Shown here: in pieces, positions 35,701 through 42,753 of the stretch
Numbering within the stretch: the first letter of the stretch is position 1
Layout: every line of letters starts with the position of its first letter
NCBI RefSeq assembly: GCF_008298035.1
Contig: NZ_CP042910.1
Span: 4,479,001-4,543,000 of the forward strand
Direction of reading: 5' to 3'
Length of the DNA stretch: 64,000 nucleotides
From: Gimesia maris
GTDB lineage: Bacteria > Planctomycetota > Planctomycetia > Planctomycetales > Planctomycetaceae
Translations under genes and position numbers: made by a program
The notes under the pieces: generated by a model
Seen by the model: only the letters and a program-made list of their open reading frames with translations
The model's database searches: none
Told to the model about the DNA's origin: nothing

Positions 35701-36363
35701 CGATGCATCAATCTACAAATACGAGATGACACTCAAATCAAAATTAATTCAGAAGTTCTACTTCCTGAAGTACAAAAAATCAAACTGCTGGCTAATCTAA
35801 AAATATCAACAGATGGAAAGAATTTCACGAATCTCAAGGGAAAACCCACTGGATGCATTGCCCAAATTGGAATTGATGCGGATCTCCTGCCGTGTGTGGA
35901 TCCTAACGCTATGCAACAGGTTGCCGTGGCTCAGATTCCCGCATTCACTCTCTCATCTGCAATTGCAGATGCAATTTCCCTAAGCAATCATGTCAATAAT
36001 GACATTAAAGCGATTCAGCTCAGCGGCAATATCCAAGTCTATCTTAATGGCAACCTGGACCCGCTACCGCTCTACTCTGTCAACAAAAGCCTGACTATCA
36101 AACTGGCTCACTGTAACGAGTGTAAAAAGTGTGATGATACCACTACCGGTGCAGCTCCGGCGTCGGTACCGGCATCAGGAATAGCGGCTCCGGTCTCAGC
36201 ACCTTCAGCCCCATTACCTTTACCCAAACCGAAAGCACCAATATTAAAGCCCATGAACTCTTCAATGCTGCCTCCGCCGGCCAGTCGACCTGTGCGACAA
36301 GTCAGCGGAACTATCCCGGAGACCAATTCCAGATCAGTTATGATGCTCTCGATCAGTCCCTAG
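32782..36363 (+). CDS. Large exported protein of unknown function with an IPT/TIG-like segment
   Basis: A 1193-residue protein. The ATG at 32782 is chosen because a signal peptide follows at once (YCLLATFMANSILPTQLLAG); the frame opens earlier at 32641. The bulk has no family I recognise. Residues ~55-240 are helical, and the central part includes a Cys-Cys pair (NKNCCQMPPDG) and CRWPIHVFALDPVTDDQN. Around 865-930, TLFLVGKNFTSLGNKTRIIA then VLQVTVPSHVVV resembles an IPT/TIG immunoglobulin-like fold. The end has CNECKKC and a Pro/Ala-rich tail. The family appears limited to planctomycetes as far as I can recall. It sits in the putative second island, so it may be horizontally acquired. Confidence 0.7.
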   Translation: MSRVKIQKIGVYCLLATFMANSILPTQLLAGSWSFYKIGKTTTVEELAKKIDHVQHRLDKYGTIVAKSPDVWGESRLLQHRDEFEKELHDDLTKFRETLSGAQSTRDSAFLASALSLSTVLGTPIATSPNSEEVKSNTQIFVATPDQLVPDNATINSKDGNLVSRSSGFGPQFANEFTSAISSEQKLGISLEPTVFLDQKKRYLDHLNALRRLNEGDDIADSPGYALNLVRIPVSVLPGRETRQGYGAQVSITVDPYASEELLPEAFRNFVINGVINRIAPTVTNVINNDTEFERLEIYWKKYKDSLTKKPKDSKSYSELNIEYQRLRAENNMESAKQVRIDLNKAELALDPLRQPVLESLDSGRAGVIEHLGSAPFVNSKRAYPPSLSEAVSGTSLVPAVISAHKHLEMNGDLIHLEDVRRYLTLEIQAAYDLLSQPQLAELWFDTTYLDSIKNAIIEHRTAPSGESLPEKLSQLRGMYYGRVNSIFPGAKFSTTENLGWHILVESVMLNERLIDDMKSVSANKNCCQMPPDGLKFYGPNPSIEARVAFQDYIRCRWPIHVFALDPVTDDQNIADAFSQRRELQLALAIAASKGIFGAQSLTRFVRRLEYDLETIQLNRTAIGFSHGEDTFGWRFYPRVQSLPAPGSITAFGQTLIGGQSREKRLKHQMLEPAMRECSALIVMPSFIPYITVDVQTNWFKLSTSFTGKYLKRQLDLSDAVELSKDVTKLRELASLCKKDEHLYRDGETHRLLRAVDQIERQLPLQTAYVQIPYENNLSGFEIFNNGVTDLGPELIDWYGGPGIAVGGPNYEVKDHQIHEATSNAPVTRTTLESRSQLKIDNPPTTLFLVGKNFTSLGNKTRIIAGGVDISGDRILVSRNVLQVTVPSHVVVEESKTPNGQRYVDVHIATPHGVTSHLEIPAVEPQATAVQASINARLAIVEKEIKAAKQNPPLQFEWLTTEIEGCLDLDPTTRCINLQIRDDTQIKINSEVLLPEVQKIKLLANLKISTDGKNFTNLKGKPTGCIAQIGIDADLLPCVDPNAMQQVAVAQIPAFTLSSAIADAISLSNHVNNDIKAIQLSGNIQVYLNGNLDPLPLYSVNKSLTIKLAHCNECKKCDDTTTGAAPASVPASGIAAPVSAPSAPLPLPKPKAPILKPMNSSMLPPPASRPVRQVSGTIPETNSRSVMMLSISP

Positions 36364-36540
36364 AGGTAGTTCTAAAACCACAAACTTCTTGATCAGTCTG
36401 TGATAGTAATAATCTGAGTGCCGCGCCTGGACAATCAGCTGACACCTTAGAACGTCTAACGCATGTCCTTGAGTATGTATAAAACCCAAAGCGCTGATGG
36501 ACAGCAGCTTTCGATGAAATAGTACACAAGGAAATCAGTC

Positions 36541-36670
36541 CCCGCGCCCTCATGTTCAAGAGCCTTAAGCTGCCATCGCTTAAGGCTCTTTTATTTTACT
36601 GCCTTTGTTCCTGAATGATTGACTTTGGTAGTGGACCTGACTTGCTGGTTTTATATGCTTGTATGCAGCG
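36541..36670 (+). repeat. Diverged duplicate of the tRNA-Lys 3-prime end and downstream flank
   Basis: From GCGCCCTCAT (36543-36552) onward this stretch aligns with 27908 onward: the tRNA acceptor end, the same 13 bp hairpin, the TTTTATTTTACTGCCTTTG tail and roughly 45 further bases with scattered differences. Upstream of 36541 only a few bases resemble the tRNA. It fills part of the 480-base gap between the exported protein and the kinase fusion; the rest of that gap (36364-36540 and 36671-36844) shows nothing recognisable. Confidence 0.75.
36557..36596 (+). terminator. Intrinsic terminator, copy of the tRNA-Lys terminator
   Basis: The 13 bp perfect stem (36557-36569 with 36577-36589) equals that at 27923-27955; the 7-base loop differs. 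TTTATTTT follows. Confidence 0.8.
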
Positions 36671-36844
36671 AACATCGAACCACAGGCCTCATTAGGCTGG
36701 TTGCTCATGTTACCTCTGGAGTATTGGACTAATACAGATATTATGATGATCGTGGCCAGATGACTGACTTGCCAGTTAAACTGGCCTGACAGTGCTCGTA
36801 TCGCGTTTCTGATAAATGATCAAGCAGGGTTTAAAGGATATTTA

Positions 36845-38338
36845 ATGAACTCCGTACAAAGCTGCGTCGTTGGTTCAAAGGTCCGACCATTTCAATTGCA
36901 CGCGGTTAGCCCCCACCTTCAACCCAAGCAGATCCAATCCGAAGATTACCAGGGACGCTGGCTGGCACTGATATTCTATCCACATGACTTCTCGTTTGTC
37001 TGTCCCACCGAACTCACAGGATTCAGCGCGGAGAAATCGCAGTTTGATCAACTCAACTGTGAACTGCTGGGGGTAAGCATTGACTCCCTCGAGACACACT
37101 CTCAGTGGCTTCAAACTCCCGCGAACGAAGGTGGTGTTGAAGGACTCCGATTTCCCCTGGCTTCTGATCCCCAGGGCGCGCTTTGTAAATATTATGGTGT
37201 CTGGCGTGAAGCCGACGATCTGCCCAATCGCGGGTTGTTTCTGATTGACCCGGAAGGGACCCTGCGCTTCGCCGCCAGTTATGACTTGAGCGTGGGGCGG
37301 AATGTTCAAGACGTCCTGCGAGTTTTAGACGCTTTACAGGCGGGAGGACTCTGTCCGGCCAACTGGAAGCGTGCCGATGGAGTGCTGGATACCGCGTCGC
37401 TTTTGAAGTCGGGCCGGGTACTCGGCCATTACCGTATCGTACGCGAGTTGGGTCTCGGGGCTTTCGGGCAGGTTTTCGAAGCAGACGACTTGCGTCTCGA
37501 GCGCAAAGTCGCGCTCAAAGTGATCTCAAAACAAGATGATCAAACCGAAAAACAAGTCCTGCGGGAAGCACGGTCGGCGGCCGGTATCAATCATCCGAAT
37601 GTCTGCACGATTTATTCTGCGGATTTAATTGACACCTTACCGACGATTGTCATGGAGTATATTGATGGTTGCTCACTCGCAGATATGATTGGCACCGGAT
37701 TCGATCACCGTCAATTCCGCAGGATCGCTTCTCATATTGCCTTGGGACTGGCTGCCGCTCACGAAAAGGGAATCGTTCACGGAGACCTGAAGCCTGCGAA
37801 TATTCTGCTGCGCGGCGGAGACGAACCGGTCATTGTCGACTTTGGGCTCGCTCGTTCTTATCGCCAGATCGGTGTCGTCACCAGGACCAGTTCAGATAAC
37901 GCACCACAATTCCCGGTAACGACGAAAACAGATGTCGCTACTGAATCGAAAGAATCAGAGCTGGATTTAGATGAGACCATTGTGCTTGATTCCAATCCAA
38001 TCGCCCCTGCCACGATCTCGGCTGACGACTCCAACGGGATCTCTGGCACGCCGGCTTATATGTCTCCCGAACAGGCCCGTGGAGCGCAATTGAGTGCAGC
38101 CAGCGACATCTTCTCCCTGGGATTAATTTTCGTAGAGATGCTGTGTGGTGAATCTGTAATGCGAGACATGACGGCTCTGGAAATCATCTCTGCTTTATGG
38201 AAAACTGATTTCGTCGAATCTCTGACAGAGCAGATTCCCCAGGAGTTCCGCAGCGATCTGCTTGACCTGTTTGCGATGGAGCCCGGCAAACGCCCCAGTG
38301 CGAAAGAGGTGAGCAGGAGGATGGCGGAGCAGAACTGA
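36845..38338 (+). CDS. Peroxiredoxin fused to a Ser/Thr protein kinase
   Basis: A 497-residue soluble protein. Residues 1-175 are a typical 2-Cys peroxiredoxin: peroxidatic Cys53 in FVCPTELTGF, Arg at the active-site strand, and the resolving-type Cys170 in GGLCPANWK. Residues 194-497 are a Hanks-type kinase: glycine loop GLGAFGQV (203-210), Lys225, catalytic Asp314 in VHGDLKPANILL, Asp332 in VDFGLAR and SPEQARG as the APE motif. The HRD Arg is replaced by Gly, so it is a non-RD kinase, and the activation segment carries an unusual ~65-residue Ser/Thr/Asp/Glu-rich insert before GTPAYM. No membrane helix is present. AAAGGA precedes the ATG. A peroxide-sensing kinase is a natural inference. It is transcribed alone. 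Confidence 0.93.
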   Translation: MNSVQSCVVGSKVRPFQLHAVSPHLQPKQIQSEDYQGRWLALIFYPHDFSFVCPTELTGFSAEKSQFDQLNCELLGVSIDSLETHSQWLQTPANEGGVEGLRFPLASDPQGALCKYYGVWREADDLPNRGLFLIDPEGTLRFAASYDLSVGRNVQDVLRVLDALQAGGLCPANWKRADGVLDTASLLKSGRVLGHYRIVRELGLGAFGQVFEADDLRLERKVALKVISKQDDQTEKQVLREARSAAGINHPNVCTIYSADLIDTLPTIVMEYIDGCSLADMIGTGFDHRQFRRIASHIALGLAAAHEKGIVHGDLKPANILLRGGDEPVIVDFGLARSYRQIGVVTRTSSDNAPQFPVTTKTDVATESKESELDLDETIVLDSNPIAPATISADDSNGISGTPAYMSPEQARGAQLSAASDIFSLGLIFVEMLCGESVMRDMTALEIISALWKTDFVESLTEQIPQEFRSDLLDLFAMEPGKRPSAKEVSRRMAEQN

Positions 38339-38380
38339 GCATTCTTGCTAAGCCTGACATTCTCTTGTATGCAGTCAGCC

Positions 38381-38590
38381 TTATTTGCCCAATAACAGAG
38401 TGGACAGGAAAGAAAAAAGCCCTATCAGAAATAGGATAGCAGAAACCACCATATTGCCTTTCCAGTGCTTCGACTCCTCAGCATCCTTGTAGGACATGTT
38501 GATCTCTACTATTGCGAGAAACGCTGTTCCCAATGAGCAGAGAATGGCGATGCTCCCTGTGCCAATCAATGCTTTGAGCAAGTTCGACAT
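38381..38590 (-). CDS. Small membrane protein, probably frameshifted at its 5-prime end
   Basis: The open part encodes 69 residues with two membrane helices (ALIGTGSIAILCSLGTAFLA and MVVSAILFLIGLFSFLSTLL). The same frame stays open and coding-like upstream without a start codon (DLPPKDHEHEKLLFDFFKHQ, then a third helix TATIVVFLAIAGNIF). An ATG at 38736 lies one base out of frame. Adding one base to the T4 run at 38718-38721 would join them into a ~118-residue, three-helix protein beginning MPKDTKNDLPP. Either the gene carries a real frameshift or the homopolymer was misread. No family recognised. Confidence 0.55.
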   Translation of the reverse strand: MSNLLKALIGTGSIAILCSLGTAFLAIVEINMSYKDAEESKHWKGNMVVSAILFLIGLFSFLSTLLLGK

Positions 38591-38941
38591 CGGTTGAGGA
38601 AATATATTACCTGCGATCGCCAGGAAGACGACAATCGTAGCTGTGCAAAGCGTTGTCTGATGCTTGAAGAAGTCAAATAATAACTTTTCATGCTCATGGT
38701 CTTTGGGAGGTAGATCATTTTGGTGTCTTTTGGCATTTGGTTGTTTCTGTGCCGAGCGGTAAAGAGGACAGGATTATGTTACTCCCTTCTCTCGCCCCTC
38801 ATTATTAATTCAATAGTTTCATATCAAAAGAGAAACCAGAAGTGTGATTAGAGTACCGATAATCCCCGCGCCTACTATTTCTGGGAAACTCACCTATCAC
38901 TGATTCGACACCCTGCTCTTCCCCAAACGTACAAGGTCCTC

Positions 38942-40969
38942 TTATGGCGTTTTCAGTAGCGGCCTGAACACATCAAAGGCTTCGATGCTGACCTCGTTGC
39001 CTGGCTTGACTTCGAGCTTCAGCGTGTGCTTGCCATGGGGAAGATCGTGCACGAGACGAAAGCGGACTTTTTGTTCCCGACCGGCAAAGTCGACTTGCGG
39101 CAGCACGTTACGGATCACTTCAAAAGTAAACTTGTCACCGCTGCGATTCGTCTTTGCCAGGCGCCACAGTTCAGGATCGATAATGATCTGTCCGCTGGTG
39201 CTGGTGAACGGTCGGAAGGCGTTACCTTTTCCATCGGCACCGGTCACCGAACCGGTCACTAAATAATCTCCCGCGTCGCTGGTCATGTCGATGGTCCAGG
39301 TCTGGGGCCGCAGGTTTTGACCGAGCGAAATGCCATGGGGACAGCGATCGGAAATGTGACGTCGAAAGTCGACATCGGTTGAGTGGAGATCAATGTAGTT
39401 GTCAGCGTCCGGCTGGATATACGTGGCGCAGAAAGCCTTGGCCATGTCGGCCGGTTTGCCGTCAATCCAGACCCGCGCCACGCCAGCGTCAGGTTTCCTC
39501 CAGCCGATCAAGTCCACTCCTGTGCCGGTGAACTCGACTTCGAGGCTGGCTGGCCCTGTCGTCTGAATGGCTGCCCCTCTCTCAGCGGAATTCCATTTGC
39601 CTGTTCTGGCTACTTGTTCCGCGTTCGCAGCGATGCGTGTTTCTCGAGGCGGGAGATGGTCCACTGCAGCATTCGAGCGATGAAAGTGTCGCGCGATATT
39701 GGCGTTGATAATATGTGCGGCGTAAGGACTCTGATGAACAGTATCGACCAGCAGGTCGGAAATCTCCAGGCTGTTGTCAAGCATGTAGCGAGTGATCTCG
39801 CGGCGACTTTCGACCAGTTCCACCTGGTATCGCGCGCATAGTTCACGCACAGCGGGTGGGTCGAGATGCCGGGTCGCGGCTTCTGGATCTGGCCAGACAG
39901 GTTGATGCCCTCGACACCAGTGCAAGGTACCGACGAGAATGTCGGCAGTTATCCGGCTGCGCAGTTCGATCAGTAACTTTTCCAGGCCCGAGGTCGAACC
40001 GAAATTATAGACCAGCACCACATCAGGTTGATCGGCAGCCACGAGGTGGCGCGCCCAGCCCCGGGTCAAATGCCAGGGCGTCGAACCTCCGACCATTTTC
40101 TTGTAAACGATCGGTGGCGCATTCGGGATCCGTTTGCGAATGGCGGTGATCAGTTGCTCGCCATTTCCCAGGAAGTCGGTAAAACTCGAGCCGATCGCCC
40201 AGATCACCAGCGGTCGGGGCGGATCAAAATCGTTTTCGAGTTTGTTAACCGTCTGTGCCATGAACTTGCCATCAGCAGGACGCGGCGGTGCAACATATTC
40301 CGGCGCACCTTTCGGTGGCTGTGGTGCCGAAATCAGATTCACGCGGTCATGACGCTCGGCTACGGGCAAGGAGGCAAGATAAAGGTCATCGACAAACACC
40401 GCGCCCCGTAAAGACGGCACCTTGTCAACGGGCGTCACCCTGAAGCCGATTAGCGCCGCCTCATACGGCAAGGTGACGACATTACTGTGACGCGTCCACT
40501 TTGCCGAAGAGGTGGTACCGACGTTTTCCCTGCTCAAATATTTTCCATCAGCGGTGTAGAACACAACATCAAGTGATGCACTACCATAGCCGGTGCGACC
40601 TGCCGCAGCATTGTCGACGCGCACCCACGCTTCAGCGTAAAAGCGGCCGCCGCCCTGCAATAACACTCGATTCGGTTCACTGGCAACGAATGCGACCGCA
40701 TCCGGACTTTGATCGGCAACACGCAAAGACGCATCTCCTGAATGCGGGAGAGTTGCCGAGCGTTCGATCGTGGCTGCCGTTGAACCAGCACTCCATCGCA
40801 ACGGGCCGGCCTTTTCAAAACCGGGATTGAAGATCCCATTGCCGTCGGTAGTTTGCGCCAGAGAAGCCGTGTTGCCGACAGCAATCAGCACGACGCCAAG
40901 GATCATCGCCAACCATTCGATGTGCAGACACCGCTTCTGTACGAAACGAAGGTTCCTGTTGCTACTCAT
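38942..40969 (-). CDS. Exported SGNH-hydrolase-like protein with N-terminal carbohydrate-binding-like domain
   Basis: A 675-residue protein. The ATG at 40969 follows GGAGAAAAGGG; the frame opens upstream at 41020. A signal anchor (LAMILGVVLIAVGNTASLAQ) comes first, then a jelly-roll domain like CBM4/9 (GIFNPGFEKAGPLRWSAGS to VFVDDLYLASL). Next is an SGNH-like domain (RPLVIWAIGSSFTDFLGNG as block I; VVLVYNFGSTSGLEKLLIEL; DTVHQSPYAAHIINANIARH supplies the Asp-x-x-His pair). A beta-rich C-terminus follows. Members act on acyl or polysaccharide esters, often in polysaccharide degradation. It is monocistronic, with 344 bases to the DUF1501 gene end upstream. Confidence 0.72.
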   Translation of the reverse strand: MSSNRNLRFVQKRCLHIEWLAMILGVVLIAVGNTASLAQTTDGNGIFNPGFEKAGPLRWSAGSTAATIERSATLPHSGDASLRVADQSPDAVAFVASEPNRVLLQGGGRFYAEAWVRVDNAAAGRTGYGSASLDVVFYTADGKYLSRENVGTTSSAKWTRHSNVVTLPYEAALIGFRVTPVDKVPSLRGAVFVDDLYLASLPVAERHDRVNLISAPQPPKGAPEYVAPPRPADGKFMAQTVNKLENDFDPPRPLVIWAIGSSFTDFLGNGEQLITAIRKRIPNAPPIVYKKMVGGSTPWHLTRGWARHLVAADQPDVVLVYNFGSTSGLEKLLIELRSRITADILVGTLHWCRGHQPVWPDPEAATRHLDPPAVRELCARYQVELVESRREITRYMLDNSLEISDLLVDTVHQSPYAAHIINANIARHFHRSNAAVDHLPPRETRIAANAEQVARTGKWNSAERGAAIQTTGPASLEVEFTGTGVDLIGWRKPDAGVARVWIDGKPADMAKAFCATYIQPDADNYIDLHSTDVDFRRHISDRCPHGISLGQNLRPQTWTIDMTSDAGDYLVTGSVTGADGKGNAFRPFTSTSGQIIIDPELWRLAKTNRSGDKFTFEVIRNVLPQVDFAGREQKVRFRLVHDLPHGKHTLKLEVKPGNEVSIEAFDVFRPLLKTP

Positions 40970-41212
40970 CCCTTTTCTCCGTTCCGCTCGTGAATTTTGA
41001 CCTGAGCCAGTTCTTTCCACGGTAAATCAAAGGGGTGCGAACTGCGCTGTAGAAAACCAGCCTTTGATGACTATCGTTATATACGAGTCATGATACACCG
41101 TACTGCATGACACAGACAACCTAATCTCCACGAACCGAAAAGTGACAGGCCTCCGGAACCCGAATTCTGCGAAAGCACATGCTATCTCTGCGATACGTTT
41201 TTGCTGCGACTG

Positions 41213-41250
41213 CCTGCTCGCTGTGCTCGAATTGTATTCGGGCGCCCCCT
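41213..41250 (+). repeat. Interspersed repeat with CCCGAATTG-type palindrome, copy 1
   Basis: Reads CCTGCTCGCTGTGCTCGA, then AATTGTATTCGGGCGCCCCC. A second copy is at 59631-59671. It lies in the non-coding stretch between two minus-strand genes. Confidence 0.6.
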
Positions 41251-41313
41251 TGATTGGCGTACTTTCTCGTTTTTAACGATAAGTAATAACGGTCAGTTTA
41301 AGCGAATGCGTTT

Positions 41314-42744
41314 CTAACCAGTTACCAGTTTTGTCTGGAACTCACCTTCATTGATGGTAGGACGTTCGGGCCGGCCGTTGTATTCGTAAACCAGTTTCAT
41401 ACGGTCCAGACCCAACAGGTGGAGGATGGACGCGTGCAGATCGTGAACGTGCATGCGATCCTCAATCGCCCGGAGGCCCAGGTCATCGGTGGTACCGATG
41501 GTTTGACCGCCTTTGACGCCTCCGCCAGCCATCCACATGGTGAATCCGGTCGGGTTGTGGTCGCGGCCGTCTCCCTTTTCAGACATGGGGGTGCGTCCGA
41601 ATTCGCCTCCCCAGACGACGAGGGTTTCATCCAGCAAGCCCCGCTGTTTCAGGTCCTTGATTAAACCGGCTACAGGGAGGTCCATCGTTTTGCAGAGCCT
41701 GGTATGATTCTTTTCAATACCAGAGTGGGCATCCCACTTACTTCCGGCTCCATGATAGAGCTGTACAAAGCGGACGCCTCGTTCGACCAGCCGACGTGAC
41801 ATCAGACATAAACGACCGAAAGAAGATGTCTCTTCCTGGTCCATGCCGTACAGCTTGCGTGTGTCTTGAGTCTCCTGTGCTAGGTCGACGGCTTCTGGGG
41901 CTTCGGCCTGCATGCGGAACGCCAACTCATAGCTGGCGATGCGTGCTTCCAGTTCAGTCTGTCGGGAATGTGCGTTGGTAAATCCCTGGTTCAAAGATTT
42001 CAGCAGCGAAAGTTTACTCTGCTGGCGCGTGTCGGTAATTCCTTCAGGATTGTTCAGATTCGGAATCGGTTGTTTGCCTTCCCGCAGTTGAATTCCCTGG
42101 TAGACGGCCGGCATAAATCCGGTTCCCCAGTTACGTGGGCCATTCACAACCTGCGAGCGATTATCCTGCATGACGACGAACGAGGGGAGATCCCTGTTTT
42201 CCGAGCCCAGCCCGTAGGTAACCCAGCTTCCCAGTGAGGGGCGACCGCCAATCAGCGAGCAGGTATTCATCTGGCAGACGCTTGAAGAATGGTTCAGGCC
42301 GTCAGCCCAGCAGGAACGGATCACGGCGATATCGTCGACGCAGGTTGCGATCTCGGGGAGCCAGTCGGAGACCCAGGTACCGGCTTCGCCGTGTTGTTTC
42401 CATTTCCGTTTTGAGACCAGCAGCGGTGATCGCGATTCTCCCGCCGCGGTCAGGATTTTGCCGAAACTGTCGGGAAGCGTTTTACCGGCCAGTTTATTTA
42501 AAAGCGGCTTGGGATCGAACGTATCAATATGGCTCGGTCCGCCCTCCATGAACAGGAAGATAATGTTCTTCGCCTTTGGTTTATGATGCGGGAGTGGTCC
42601 GGCGGTTGTGGATCGACTCGGGGCGGCTGAGGCTTCAGACTGGGAGAGCAGGCTGGCCAGTGCAAGGGCACCGAATCCGTGGCCGCTGGTTTCCAGGAAT
42701 TCGCGTCGGTTTTGAGGCACTTGAATATGTGGTATTGAAAACAT
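41314..42744 (-). CDS. DUF1501 protein (sulfatase-like)
   Basis: A 476-residue member of the planctomycete DUF1501 family, related to the alkaline phosphatase/sulfatase fold. A short N-terminal segment (RREFLETSGHGFGALALASL) resembles a Tat signal. Family marks: IIFLFMEGGPSHIDTFDPKP, then GLNHSSSVCQMNTCSLIGGR, VVWGGEFGRTPMSEKGDGRD and a late HVHDLHASILHLLGLD with metal-type His/Asp residues. These genes nearly always follow DUF1549/DUF1553 cytochrome genes, as here (9-base gap). The enzymatic role is unknown; a secreted complex acting on polysaccharide is often proposed. Last gene of the sigma/FecR operon. Confidence 0.9.
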   Translation of the reverse strand: MFSIPHIQVPQNRREFLETSGHGFGALALASLLSQSEASAAPSRSTTAGPLPHHKPKAKNIIFLFMEGGPSHIDTFDPKPLLNKLAGKTLPDSFGKILTAAGESRSPLLVSKRKWKQHGEAGTWVSDWLPEIATCVDDIAVIRSCWADGLNHSSSVCQMNTCSLIGGRPSLGSWVTYGLGSENRDLPSFVVMQDNRSQVVNGPRNWGTGFMPAVYQGIQLREGKQPIPNLNNPEGITDTRQQSKLSLLKSLNQGFTNAHSRQTELEARIASYELAFRMQAEAPEAVDLAQETQDTRKLYGMDQEETSSFGRLCLMSRRLVERGVRFVQLYHGAGSKWDAHSGIEKNHTRLCKTMDLPVAGLIKDLKQRGLLDETLVVWGGEFGRTPMSEKGDGRDHNPTGFTMWMAGGGVKGGQTIGTTDDLGLRAIEDRMHVHDLHASILHLLGLDRMKLVYEYNGRPERPTINEGEFQTKLVTG

Positions 42745-42753
42745 GAAAGAACC

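Larger units (their letters stand above)
27924..36556. mobile_element. Possible older island at the same tRNA-Lys site
   Basis: The right side is marked by a diverged copy of the tRNA 3-prime end plus terminator (36541-36670), the left side by attR of the 10 kb element. Contents: a decayed toxin leader, an immunity gene, a Hint toxin, an IS4-family element and a large exported unknown protein. No integrase was found here, so the region would be non-mobile or rely on the neighbour. The island limits are inferred. Confidence 0.45.

Noticed and set aside
36541..36556. A third tRNA gene
   Set aside because: Only about ten bases of the acceptor end match; it is a relic of the flank.
41265..41300. 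A third copy of the candidate ECF promoter (AAGTAATAACGG)
   Set aside because: Only six or seven bases match, and the conserved GGG and CCTG parts are absent.
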